Below are positions 52,334 to 59,998 of a DNA stretch of 64,000 bases, piece by piece. This DNA is from Flavobacteriales bacterium (GTDB lineage: Bacteria > Bacteroidota > Bacteroidia > Flavobacteriales_E > Vicingaceae). The first letter of the stretch is position 1, and each line of letters opens with the position of its first letter. The stretch covers positions 1,001,001-1,065,000 of the forward strand of contig JACJZD010000001.1 in NCBI GenBank assembly GCA_020635795.1. The letters are read 5' to 3'. Below the pieces are notes generated by a model. It was not told the DNA's origin and ran no database searches. It saw only the letters and a list, made by a program, of their open reading frames with translations. Position numbers and translations under genes: made by a program.

Positions 52334-53440
52334 TTAACTGTTTTTTAGGTCGTAAGAACCAGTTCCCAACTGATTTAACAATGCAAAATGACTTCTTACT
52401 GCTCCAAAAAAAGTTTTATGTTGGTAGTAAGGTAAGTTAAATTCTAAAGCGGTTGCTTTTACTATTTTCGATAATTTTTTATAATGAACATGACAAATAT
52501 TTGGGAATAAATGATGTTCAATTTGATAGTTTAATCCGCCAACAAACCAAGAAAATAAAACGCTTTTATCTGCAAAATTGGCTGTAGTTTGTAGTTGGTG
52601 GATTGCCCAATTGTTCTCTACATTTCCACTTGTATCTGGTTCGTAGAAACTAGTTTCTTCAATTACGTGGGCAGGTTGAAAAATGTATGATAATATCAAT
52701 CCGCAAACAAATTGCATTAATACAAATCCAATTAAAATTTGCCACCAAGGTAAATCAACTAAAATTAGAGGTAAAACTAATGTTAATCCTAAATACCAAG
52801 CTTTATTTATAATTAGCAAGGTCATGGCTTTGGTATAAGTTAATCCTTGACCAGCCAGCAAGTTTTGTTTTTTGTACTGATAAAGTTTTCCGAAATCTTT
52901 AAATAATAACCAGTTTATTGTCATCATTCCATACAGGAAAGAAGCATAATAAGCTTGAAACATAAACCATTTGCTGCTTTTTTGTTTTGGCGATAATCTT
53001 AAAACAGGCACATCTATATCATCATCTAAACCCTCTACATTCGTAAATGTATGATGCAAAACATTGTGTTGTATCTTCCAATTTACGTGATAGGCACCCA
53101 AAAAATTAAGTAAAAAGCCAAGCACTCCATTTACATGTTTATTCTTTGAATAAGAGCCATGATTGGCATCGTGCATAATAGATAATCCAATACCCGACAT
53201 ACCAAATCCCATAATTAACCACATTAACATTACCCACCAAAAAGAGCTTATAACACCTGTTAACATTAAAACCAGTGGGGTAAAGTATAGGCTAATCATA
53301 AAAGCTGTTTTAAACTTCATGTTTAGGTTGGCATGTTTAGAAATGTTGTTGTCTTTAAAATGTTGGTTAACTCTCTTTCTCAATTCTTTAATGAATTCAG
53401 GTCTATCAGAAACGTTAAACTTTACAAAGGGAGTACTCAT
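52334..53440 (-). CDS. Membrane fatty-acid desaturase
   Basis: 368 residues. The three histidine boxes are intact: HDANHGSY (H-x4-H type), HNVLHHTFTN (HxxHH) and QIEHHLFPNICHVHY (QxxHH). Membrane spans lie between (FMISLYFTPLVLMLTGVISS, GVLGFLLNFLGAYHVNW, LVLPLILVDLPWWQILIGFV). This is the acyl-CoA or acyl-lipid desaturase class with the QxxHH box. It introduces a double bond into membrane acyl chains using oxygen and an electron donor. Useful for membrane fluidity. Confidence 0.92.
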   Translation of the reverse strand: MSTPFVKFNVSDRPEFIKELRKRVNQHFKDNNISKHANLNMKFKTAFMISLYFTPLVLMLTGVISSFWWVMLMWLIMGFGMSGIGLSIMHDANHGSYSKNKHVNGVLGFLLNFLGAYHVNWKIQHNVLHHTFTNVEGLDDDIDVPVLRLSPKQKSSKWFMFQAYYASFLYGMMTINWLLFKDFGKLYQYKKQNLLAGQGLTYTKAMTLLIINKAWYLGLTLVLPLILVDLPWWQILIGFVLMQFVCGLILSYIFQPAHVIEETSFYEPDTSGNVENNWAIHQLQTTANFADKSVLFSWFVGGLNYQIEHHLFPNICHVHYKKLSKIVKATALEFNLPYYQHKTFFGAVRSHFALLNQLGTGSYDLKNS

Positions 53441-53561
53441 TTAGTTCTTTTTAGCAAAAGTACGCTTAAAAGCTAGATAAATTAAGCTTTTTGACTTTTG
53501 TTATAAACAGCGTAAATGTAAATCAACTATTAGTTAACCTAAAAAATACATCAAGGTATTT

Positions 53562-53698
53562 ACCACATAGGTACATAGAATAATATAGCTAAAGTTCATT
53601 CTAAAAAGTTACTCAATAGTCATTTCTCCGATATATCGGAGAAAACTATGCTTGGTTTATGGTTTTTTTGTAGAAGGCAAGCTATGTAGCTATGTGGT
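53562..53698. repeat. Inverted-repeat element with central 22-nt palindrome
   Basis: Arms ACCACATAGGTACATAG (53562-53578) and CTATGTAGCTATGTGGT (53682-53698) pair at 16 of 17 positions. The centre holds a perfect palindrome TTTCTCCGATA/TATCGGAGAAA (53623-53644). It fills the 281-bp gap between mpl and the desaturase gene; no coding frame is seen there. Confidence 0.75.
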
Positions 53699-53721
53699 TT
53701 TGGTTTTATTTCTAACTAGAA

Positions 53722-55077
53722 TTAGATTAGTTTTTCACCAAATTGGTTTAGGTTAATACCATCAAAATTTCCAGAACTCATTAAAAGCAATACGCTGTTG
53801 TTCCAATCCTTTGCTTTTAGCATATCAAACAATTCGTTGGAGTTGGTGTAAACTGTAACGTTTTTTGAACCAAAAGCTTCTTTCACTTCATCGGTACTTA
53901 AAGCTGCCAATTTTTTGTGTTCGAGCGTATGTGAGCTAAAATACACATATGCCTCATCAGCAGTTTCCATGCTGTTGTGGTATTCGCTTAAAAAAGCTTT
54001 GTTTAAGCTGCTAAAAGTGTGCAGTTCCATACAAGCAATTAATTTACGATTGGGATATTGTTTTTTAACCGCAGCTGTAGTTGCTTTTAGTTTTGATGGA
54101 GAATGAGCAAAATCCTTGTAAATTGCAGTAGTATTGTTTTTAGCGATTAACTCTAAACGTTTGGCTGCACCTTTAAAGCTTTGAATGGCTTCGTAAAATT
54201 TGTTGTCGTTAATTTTTAGTTGATTACAAACCAATCGAGCACCTTCCATGTTTTGCAAGTTGTGGTCGCCAAAAATTTCTAACGGCACTTTATTTCCATG
54301 AATGATTACCGAAGTAACACCATTCTCAATCACATTTTCAGGGGTTTGGTATCCAATTCTGTCAATATCAGGATTTGGAGTAGTTAAAGCCACTCGGTTT
54401 ACTTCTGGGTCGGCTTTACAATACACCAATACGCCATCTTTTTCAATCAAAGTAATAAACTTGCTGAATTGCTCTACATAGTTTTCAAAAGTTGGAAAAA
54501 CGTTGATGTGGTCCCAAGCAATACCGCTTATTAGGGCAATGTTTGGATGGTACAAATGAAACTTTGGACGTAAATCAATGGGAGAGGAGAGGTATTCATC
54601 ACCTTCAAGAACGATGATTTTTGCATCAGTAATTTTTACCATGGTATCGAAACCAGCCAACTGAGCACCTACCATGTAATCGAAATCTATTTTGCAGTAA
54701 CTCAATACGTGTAAAACCATTGAGGTAATGGATGTTTTTCCATGGCTTCCACCAATAACTACACGAATTTTATCCTTTGATTGCTCGTAAATGTATTCAG
54801 GATAAGAATATACTTTTAAACCTAATTCTTGTGCTTTTAACAATTCAGGATTATCTTTTCGAGCGTGCATTCCTAAAATTATAGCATCAAGATCGGCTGT
54901 TATTCTATTTTCGTCCCAACCAAATTTTTCGGGTAACAAACCATAGCTAGCAATTCTACTTTTGCTGGGTTCAAAAATCTCATCGTCCGACCCCGTTACG
55001 TTAAACCCTTTTTTGTGTAAAGCAATCGCTAAATTGTGCATAGCACTTCCGCCAATGGCAATAAAATGTACTCTCAT
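53722..55077 (-). CDS. mpl: UDP-MurNAc:L-Ala-gamma-D-Glu-meso-DAP ligase (Mpl)
   Basis: 451 residues of the Mur ligase fold: N-terminal Rossmann VHFIAIGGSAMHNLAIALHK, central P-loop VIGGSHGKTSITSM, then EGDEYLSSPIDLRPKF and the C-terminal YKDFAHSPSKLKATTAAV, MELHTFSSLNKAFLSEY. Mpl adds recycled tripeptide to UDP-MurNAc; MurC adds a single alanine. The EGDEY block and DFAHSPSK are Mpl-like. Cytosolic. Confidence 0.92.
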   Translation of the reverse strand: MRVHFIAIGGSAMHNLAIALHKKGFNVTGSDDEIFEPSKSRIASYGLLPEKFGWDENRITADLDAIILGMHARKDNPELLKAQELGLKVYSYPEYIYEQSKDKIRVVIGGSHGKTSITSMVLHVLSYCKIDFDYMVGAQLAGFDTMVKITDAKIIVLEGDEYLSSPIDLRPKFHLYHPNIALISGIAWDHINVFPTFENYVEQFSKFITLIEKDGVLVYCKADPEVNRVALTTPNPDIDRIGYQTPENVIENGVTSVIIHGNKVPLEIFGDHNLQNMEGARLVCNQLKINDNKFYEAIQSFKGAAKRLELIAKNNTTAIYKDFAHSPSKLKATTAAVKKQYPNRKLIACMELHTFSSLNKAFLSEYHNSMETADEAYVYFSSHTLEHKKLAALSTDEVKEAFGSKNVTVYTNSNELFDMLKAKDWNNSVLLLMSSGNFDGINLNQFGEKLI

Positions 55078-55226
55078 AGTTGTTTTCTTTTTGCTAACTT
55101 ACCTAATATCCACTTGCTAAAAATAAAGTAAAACTTCAATTTTCAACATTACATTGTTATTAGTTCGGTATATGTAATTCATCTTAAATAGGTATTTTTG
55201 ATTATTAATAATTTAAAAAATTAGTG

Positions 55227-55285
55227 CTCGCTGATTTCGCCGATATCCGCAGATTTTGTCTGCGATAATTTCCGAAATCTGCGAG
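55227..55285. repeat. Nested inverted repeat (CGCAGAT family)
   Basis: Outer arms CTCGCTGATTTCG (55227-55239) and CGAAATCTGCGAG (55273-55285) pair at 12 of 13. The inner stem CGCAGA/TCTGCG has a TTTTG loop. It shares the word CGCAGAT with the element at 29316-29437. It sits in the 240-bp gap between the divergent mpl and MBL-fold genes. Confidence 0.65.
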
Positions 55286-55317
55286 AAAATCAAGTACTTC
55301 ATTTTAAAATTAATTAC

Positions 55318-56157
55318 ATGAAAATACATCCCTTAAATACAGGAAATTTTAAATTAGATGGTGGAGCCATGTTTGGCGTTGTACCAAAGTCTATTTGGCA
55401 ACGAACAAATCCTGCCGACAGCAATAACATGTGCGATTGGAGTATGCGTTGTATGTTGATTGAGGATGGTGATAAACTAACCTTGATTGATAACGGTATT
55501 GGTAACAAACAAGATGATAAATTTTTTAGTCATTTTTACTTGCATGGAAACGACAGCCTAGAAGGCAACCTAAAAAAACTTGGATTTAGTACCGATGATA
55601 TCACCGACGTGTTTTTAACACATTTGCATTTCGACCATTGTGGTGGAGGTATAAAATGGAACAACGACCGTACAAAATTTGAAGCTACCTTTAAAAATGC
55701 CAATTATTGGACCAATAGCCGCCATTGGAAATGGGCAACAGAGCCTAATCAACGTGAAAAAGCTTCGTTTTTAAAAGAAAACATTATACCCATGATTGAG
55801 TTAGATCAATTAAAATTTATTGATAAAGACGGGTTTAACTATTTTGATATTCTCTTGGCTGATGGACATACCGATGCTCAAATGATTCCTCACATTAATT
55901 ATCAAGGTAAAACGGTTGTTTTTATGGCAGATTTGTTGCCATCGGTTGGACACATACCCTTGCCTTATGTAATGGGTTACGATACTCGTCCCTTAATTAC
56001 TTTAGATGAAAAAGGACGGTTTTTAAAAGAAGCAGCCGACAAAGAATACGTGTTGTTTTTGGAGCACGATGCTGTAAATGAGTGTTGTACCGTACAACAT
56101 ACCGAAAAGGGAGTGCGTTTAAAAGATACGTTTAAGTTTAGTGAATTATTTAGCTAA
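55318..56157 (+). CDS. MBL-fold metallo-hydrolase
   Basis: 279 residues of the metallo-beta-lactamase fold. Zinc motif HLHFDHCGG, with IDNGIGNKQDDKFF before it and LADGHTDAQM, VFMADLLPSVGHI and LFLEHDA further on for the other ligands. No signal peptide. The family covers lactonases, glyoxalase II-like and RNA-processing enzymes; the substrate cannot be told. 163 bp before the DUF4476 gene, across an inverted repeat. Confidence 0.9.
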   Translation: MKIHPLNTGNFKLDGGAMFGVVPKSIWQRTNPADSNNMCDWSMRCMLIEDGDKLTLIDNGIGNKQDDKFFSHFYLHGNDSLEGNLKKLGFSTDDITDVFLTHLHFDHCGGGIKWNNDRTKFEATFKNANYWTNSRHWKWATEPNQREKASFLKENIIPMIELDQLKFIDKDGFNYFDILLADGHTDAQMIPHINYQGKTVVFMADLLPSVGHIPLPYVMGYDTRPLITLDEKGRFLKEAADKEYVLFLEHDAVNECCTVQHTEKGVRLKDTFKFSELFS

Positions 56158-56167
56158 ATTTTGAGAG

Positions 56168-56285
56168 TTGTCAGTTCGAGTGTTTTTTGAGCAATGCAAT
56201 GAATCAAAAAATGTATCGAGAACAGTGCTTAATAAATTTGTTGTTTTCGATACAATTTTCTATCGAAAATCACTCAAACTGACAA
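56168..56285. repeat. Inverted-repeat element (TTGTCAGTTYGAGTG arms)
   Basis: Arms TTGTCAGTTCGAGTG (56168-56182) and CACTCAAACTGACAA (56271-56285) pair at 14 of 15. An inner stem TTTTCGATA/TATCGAAAA (56244-56252, 56261-56269) follows a TATCGAG word. A compact two-hairpin element of about 118 bp. Confidence 0.75.
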
Positions 56286-56319
56286 ATTTATTAGGAATAT
56301 TGGTAGTAAAAAGTAGTAA

Positions 56320-57099
56320 ATGAAGAAACAAGTATTTGTTGTTGTTTTAATGATATTGTTTGGCGGTGTAAGTTTTGCACAACAAACCTCTGTGGTTGTA
56401 AAAAGCAGCAACGAAGCAAAACTGTTTCAAGCGAGTATCAATAATTTTTTGGTGAATAAAACGGCTACCAATAACCTAAAAGTTACGGGATTAATTCCTC
56501 AAGGTAAATACTATTTAGAAATCCGCTTTGTAAACGATACTGCTGTTTTTGAAACTCCCCTAAACATTGTCGATGTGGGCTTTTACCATTTGTACACGAT
56601 AAATGAAAAAGGCATACAATTAAAAAAAATTGCTCCAGATTACGAAGTAATTGAACCCAACCAATTGGTAGTAAAGTATGGCGCGCAAGCTATAAATACA
56701 GCAAAAGTAGATACTGTTTTAAAAACAGATACAACAGTAATCGACACTACCAATCGTTACCAAATGCCTGATTATTATGGAAAAGTGGGTTGCCCTTGGC
56801 CAATAAAAGACGATGAATTTGCTGCTTTTAAGCTAAACTTAAACAACCAGCGTTTGGAAGATGATAAACTCGCTTATTGCAAAGAATATTTAGCTAATTC
56901 GTGTTTAATTGCTAAACATGTAGCAGAAGTATTAACTGTTTTTGAATACGAAGAAGCCAAACTAGCTTTTGCTAAATTTATTTACCCTCGAACCTTCGAT
57001 TTGGATAACTTTTTACCCGAAACCCGCAAGCACTTTAAATTTACCAATAGCATAGACCAGTTGATTAAAGAGTTTAAAATTCAGCAAAATAAAAATTAA
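56320..57099 (+). CDS. DUF4476 secreted protein
   Basis: 259 residues with a signal peptide (VVVLMILFGGVSFAQ). The first half is a beta-sandwich-like region (KVTGLIPQGKYYLEIRFVND). The C-terminal 95 residues are DUF4476: CPWPIKDDEFAAFKLNLNNQ, LANSCLIAKHVAEVLTVFEY, FAKFIYPRTFDLDNFLPE. DUF4476 is common in Bacteroidota surface or periplasmic proteins of unknown role. The stop codon overlaps the ATTAACGGT edge of the next element. Confidence 0.85.
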   Translation: MKKQVFVVVLMILFGGVSFAQQTSVVVKSSNEAKLFQASINNFLVNKTATNNLKVTGLIPQGKYYLEIRFVNDTAVFETPLNIVDVGFYHLYTINEKGIQLKKIAPDYEVIEPNQLVVKYGAQAINTAKVDTVLKTDTTVIDTTNRYQMPDYYGKVGCPWPIKDDEFAAFKLNLNNQRLEDDKLAYCKEYLANSCLIAKHVAEVLTVFEYEEAKLAFAKFIYPRTFDLDNFLPETRKHFKFTNSIDQLIKEFKIQQNKN

Positions 57100-57227
57100 C
57101 GGTTTGCAGCTATAAGAAGTTGGCGATGTCGAAGCACAAAACTTTCAACCTGCATAAAAGTTTGATTGAAAAACTGAACTTCATTTAACCACCGAACCGC
57201 CAATTTCTTATAGGTGCTGTTAGCGGT
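57095..57227 (-). repeat. attC-like palindrome at the end of the cassette-like run
   Basis: Arms GCAGCTATAAGAAGTTGGCG (57106-57125) and CGCCAATTTCTTATAGGTGC (57198-57217) pair at 18 of 20 around a 72-bp centre. Outside them lie ATTAACGGT (57095) and GTTAGCGGT (57219). Size and symmetry resemble an integron attC, but the core words differ from GTTRRRY by one or two bases. Confidence 0.5.
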
Positions 57228-57235
57228 TCGTTGTT

Positions 57236-57640
57236 TTATTTCGCTGCTTTTATCCATTCGTTTATTATTGTTGTCAATTCAGTTTTTCCACTTTCGATGT
57301 CTTGCAAACTTTTAAAAGTTACAATTGCTCTATCATTTTCTTTCCAAACTAACATTTTGCTTTTATTAGATATTAATTTGTCTTTAGGTTGCGCCTGCTT
57401 TTTTGCACCTCTATGAAAGATTAACTGTACTTGCTTAGTCGGAGGTTGAACTCTCATTGTAATTCGGTCTTCATTGTTAAAACAATAATTGGGTCCGTTC
57501 CACTTTATGTTTTCTTCCAATCTGTTATTTGCTTCTAAAATACAAATTCGCAACTGCTCAATTTCATTTCTAAACGGATGTTTTAGTGCTTCTAATAAGG
57601 CAGTTACCTCAATATTCAGGTTTATTATTTGTTCTGACAT
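57236..57640 (-). CDS. DUF1801 protein (first of three)
   Basis: 134 residues from ATG 57640 (MSEQIINL); a TTG start three codons upstream is less likely. The DUF1801/YdhG-like fold shows in ALKHPFRNEIEQLRICILEA, EENIKWNGPNYCF and QVQLIFHRGAKKQAQPKDKL. The family is small, cytosolic and of unknown function. Last of the minus-strand run of small enzymes; an attC-like element follows it. Confidence 0.82.
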   Translation of the reverse strand: MSEQIINLNIEVTALLEALKHPFRNEIEQLRICILEANNRLEENIKWNGPNYCFNNEDRITMRVQPPTKQVQLIFHRGAKKQAQPKDKLISNKSKMLVWKENDRAIVTFKSLQDIESGKTELTTIINEWIKAAK

Positions 57641-57645
57641 TTTTA

Positions 57646-57978
57646 TCAAAGTTTTGATTTCAACGTTATAATTTTCTTTATTAATTCTATTGGCATAGGT
57701 TTGTCGAGCATAAAATGTAGACTGTCTTTTGTTTTTTTAGCTCTATATTTTGAGACTTCTTCTTCAATTTCTGGCAGTACATAAACTGGATAAAAACCAA
57801 TATGCCTTTTGTGTGCGGCAAAGTACAGATGATGTTTGCCTACTTTAAATGCTGGCATTTTATAGCGAATACTTTCCTCTGTGTCTGGTAAAACTTCAAA
57901 AAATAATTGTCGCAGAATTTCAAGTCTTGATTGAATTTCAGGTTTAAACAGTGATATGTAATTTTCAACTTCGTTCAT
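57646..57978 (-). CDS. DUF1801 protein (second of three)
   Basis: 110 residues, complete domain: VENYISLFKPEIQSRLEILR, EESIRYKMPAFKVGKHHLYF, AAHKRHIGFYPVYV, FMLDKPMPIELIKKIITL. This is the YdhG-like subgroup with the RYKMPAF motif. It ends 5 bp before the next DUF1801 gene, and starts 2 bp after the DHFR-like stop. Clearly related to the copy at 59423 but not to a recent duplication. Confidence 0.88.
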   Translation of the reverse strand: MNEVENYISLFKPEIQSRLEILRQLFFEVLPDTEESIRYKMPAFKVGKHHLYFAAHKRHIGFYPVYVLPEIEEEVSKYRAKKTKDSLHFMLDKPMPIELIKKIITLKSKL

Positions 57979-57980
57979 TT

Positions 57981-58532
57981 TTATTCTCGTGTTGGTTCAT
58001 AATAAAATATTGTCGCACCAGAGTTTAATGTTTTTGTCTTAATGAGTTTTAACATTATTCTGTTCTTTATTTGGTCAAATAGTCTTAGCCCTTTCCCTTC
58101 TATGATAGGGTGAATACAAATTTGAAATTCGTCAATTAGATTACTGTTTAACAGTTGAATAATCAAGCTCCGACTTCCAATTAAAATGTCATTTCCTGAT
58201 TGTTGTTTGAGTTCCAAAACTTTATCGTTGAGAGGCCTGTCAGAAGGTTCTGCACTGTCCCAGTTTGTTTCATTTAGTGTGGCGGAAAAAACAATTTTTG
58301 GAATTTTGTCTATTGAAATTGCAAAGTCGTCCATTGATTTTTTACCTGATGGATTTTGCAGTAGCGTTTGCCAAAATTGCATCAGTTGATATGTTGTGCG
58401 ACCATATAAAATAACTCCTGCATTATTTATAAGGTCAGAATAATGTTGGTGAAGATTTTCATCAACAATTCCAACAGTGTGGTCGCAAACTCCGTCAAGT
58501 GTCATATTGATGGCTGCAATTACTTTTCTCAT
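57981..58532 (-). CDS. Dihydrofolate-reductase-like (RibD C-terminal) protein
   Basis: 183 residues from ATG 58532, the family start MRKVIAAINMTLDGV; another ATG lies 6 codons upstream inside the arr gene. Blocks: DHTVGIVDENLHQHYSDLIN, ILYGRTTYQLMQFWQTLLQN, KIPKIVFSATLNETNWDSA, IGSRSLIIQLLNSNLIDEFQ. These are the features of the NADPH-binding RibD_C/DHFR-like family. Substrate unknown; such genes are frequent in mobile cassettes. Confidence 0.87.
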   Translation of the reverse strand: MRKVIAAINMTLDGVCDHTVGIVDENLHQHYSDLINNAGVILYGRTTYQLMQFWQTLLQNPSGKKSMDDFAISIDKIPKIVFSATLNETNWDSAEPSDRPLNDKVLELKQQSGNDILIGSRSLIIQLLNSNLIDEFQICIHPIIEGKGLRLFDQIKNRIMLKLIKTKTLNSGATIFYYEPTRE

Positions 58533-58539
58533 AATTTTA

Positions 58540-58989
58540 CTACTCGTCATTTAGTGAATTAATTCCTTGCTCTTTAAGTTTAGTTAAGGCGTCTTTCATT
58601 GCTTTAACTTGTTCAGGTGAATGTCCTTGCCAATTAGTAACTTCTCCAACTATTTTAAATGGTTGCGTTGAACGAAAAGATTTTGTTGGATTTCCAGGAA
58701 ATTTTTTGTCAGTCAAGTCAGGGTCGTCTTCAATTGGTCCAGTTGGTTCAACCAAATAAATTCTTTCCCGTTCTTCTCCAAAAGCAAGTTCAGCGCCCCA
58801 AATTGCAGCGTCCAATGTCGCAGAGAGGAAAATGTATTTTGCATTTTTTCTTTGTCCGTAATTAGAGCTGAAACCAACTTCAATAAATTCACCAACTTTC
58901 AAGTCAGACCTTGTTCCGTGAAAATATGTCTGCGCGAAAGGTGTCGCAACGTTTCTGCTTGATTTTTGGTCGTTGTTATTATTTTCCAT
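58540..58989 (-). CDS. arr: NAD+-rifampin ADP-ribosyltransferase (Arr)
   Basis: 149 residues, full length for Arr. Blocks: FAQTYFHGTRSDLKVGEFIE, GFSSNYGQRKNAKYIFLSAT, LDAAIWGAELAFGEERERIY, LVEPTGPIEDDPDLTDKKFP and GEVTNWQGHSPEQVKAMKD. The family transfers ADP-ribose from NAD+ to the ansa hydroxyl of rifampin and confers resistance. It lies among small accessory enzymes; chromosomal and cassette-borne copies both occur in nature. Whether it gives resistance here is not shown. Confidence 0.93.
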   Translation of the reverse strand: MENNNNDQKSSRNVATPFAQTYFHGTRSDLKVGEFIEVGFSSNYGQRKNAKYIFLSATLDAAIWGAELAFGEERERIYLVEPTGPIEDDPDLTDKKFPGNPTKSFRSTQPFKIVGEVTNWQGHSPEQVKAMKDALTKLKEQGINSLNDE

Positions 58990-59067
58990 TTTCCGAAATA
59001 AGTTTGATTATGATTTAAATGAAAGGCCGAATTCAATGAGAGCCTTTCTTAGTTAACGGTTCTTTGT
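58990..59067 (-). other. Cassette-edge-like spacer with hairpin and GTTAACGGT word
   Basis: The gap between arr and the YCII gene carries a hairpin GAAAGGC/GCCTTTC (59021-59048) and then GTTAACGGT (59052-59060). The same 9-mer, or a near copy, is seen at 57095, 57219 and inverted at 59838. Confidence 0.45.
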
Positions 59068-59421
59068 TTATTGTCCGGGTTGTGCTGTTTCTCGTACTTC
59101 AACACTCGTGTTTTGTCCGTTTAAGATTGGGCATTTTTCCGCAATTTTTGTCGCTTCGTCAATGTTTTTTGCTAAAACAATGATGTAACCCGCAATGGAA
59201 TTATTGTCGGCAATATGTGGCGTTTCAACAACTTCGTTGTTTGGTTTTAGCACTCGTCCTTGTCGGGAAAAATGGTTTCCACCATCTGCCAGTTGGTCAT
59301 TGTCGGCTATTTCGTTTATCCAACTTATCCATTGTTGCATATAGGTTTCCATTTGTTTTGGCGTTGGTTGTGCTTCTGCGTTTATGATGTCCATTCGGAA
59401 CAGTAATACAAATTCTTTCAT
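59068..59421 (-). CDS. YCII-related domain protein
   Basis: 117 residues: KEFVLLFRMD at the start, PKQMETYMQQWISWINEIAD, HIADNNSIAGYIIVLAKNID and EATKIAEKCPILNG. This is the YciI fold, ferredoxin-like with a conserved acid-histidine region. In some bacteria such proteins are paired with ECF sigma factors; none is here. It starts 1 bp after the stop of the upstream DUF1801 gene. Confidence 0.88.
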   Translation of the reverse strand: MKEFVLLFRMDIINAEAQPTPKQMETYMQQWISWINEIADNDQLADGGNHFSRQGRVLKPNNEVVETPHIADNNSIAGYIIVLAKNIDEATKIAEKCPILNGQNTSVEVRETAQPGQ

Positions 59422-59422
59422 T

Positions 59423-59806
59423 TTAGTTATCAGTCTGTTTAGTCAAAATTCTTTTAGCGTTTGCCTTTTTGTTGTTTTCGGTCACTCTGAATTTTACAAT
59501 TCTTTCAATCAATTTGTATGGAATTGGTTTGTCAAGAGGAAACTGTACCGACCCTTTCCCTTGTTTGTATTTTGAAAATTCGTCTTGAAATTCACGGTGT
59601 CCAGATGGTTTTGCATAAAATCCGATATGATTTTTAAACGCAGCAAAATAAACCAAAGGTTTTTTATTTGTCTTGTATGCAGGCATTCCGTAGGCAAACA
59701 TTTCTTCTGCTTCGATTGCGTTGTCTTTTACCAATTTTCTGATGTTCCGCAAAATTTCCTGCACGTTGTCGGGAAATTGTTTAATGTATGTTTCAATTTC
59801 GTTCAT
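59423..59806 (-). CDS. DUF1801 protein (third of three)
   Basis: 127 residues from ATG 59806 (MNEIETYIKQFP). The frame is open 40 codons further, but that part is unlike the family. Blocks: NVQEILRNIRKLVKDNAIEA, EMFAYGMPAYKTNKKPLVYF, AAFKNHIGFYAKPSGHREFQ, VQFPLDKPIPYKLIERIVKF. Basic C-terminal tail. First gene of the minus-strand run; an inverted GTTAACGGT word (59838-59846) lies just upstream. Confidence 0.88.
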   Translation of the reverse strand: MNEIETYIKQFPDNVQEILRNIRKLVKDNAIEAEEMFAYGMPAYKTNKKPLVYFAAFKNHIGFYAKPSGHREFQDEFSKYKQGKGSVQFPLDKPIPYKLIERIVKFRVTENNKKANAKRILTKQTDN

Positions 59807-59998
59807 TTCAGTCGTTTTGCTGTGTCGGTTTACAATGACCGTTAACTTATTTATATGTATGACAAATCTTAAAAATTCGTCATACACATCTTCTATCAAA
59901 TGTATAAAAATAATACTACAAATCAACTCTATTATTTAATCAATATTTAATCAACAAAACTCACTAATTCTAGTACCTTTATAAAAAAAATAGTAGAA

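Noticed and set aside
57095..59846. Calling the Arr region a proven integron cassette array
   Set aside because: No integrase gene is visible and the core words differ from the standard GTTRRRY/RYYYAAC; only the layout is suggestive.
59807..59926. Forty-residue N-terminal extension of the third DUF1801 protein
   Set aside because: The extension is unlike the family and contains the inverted GTTAACGGT word; ATG 59806 fits the domain start.
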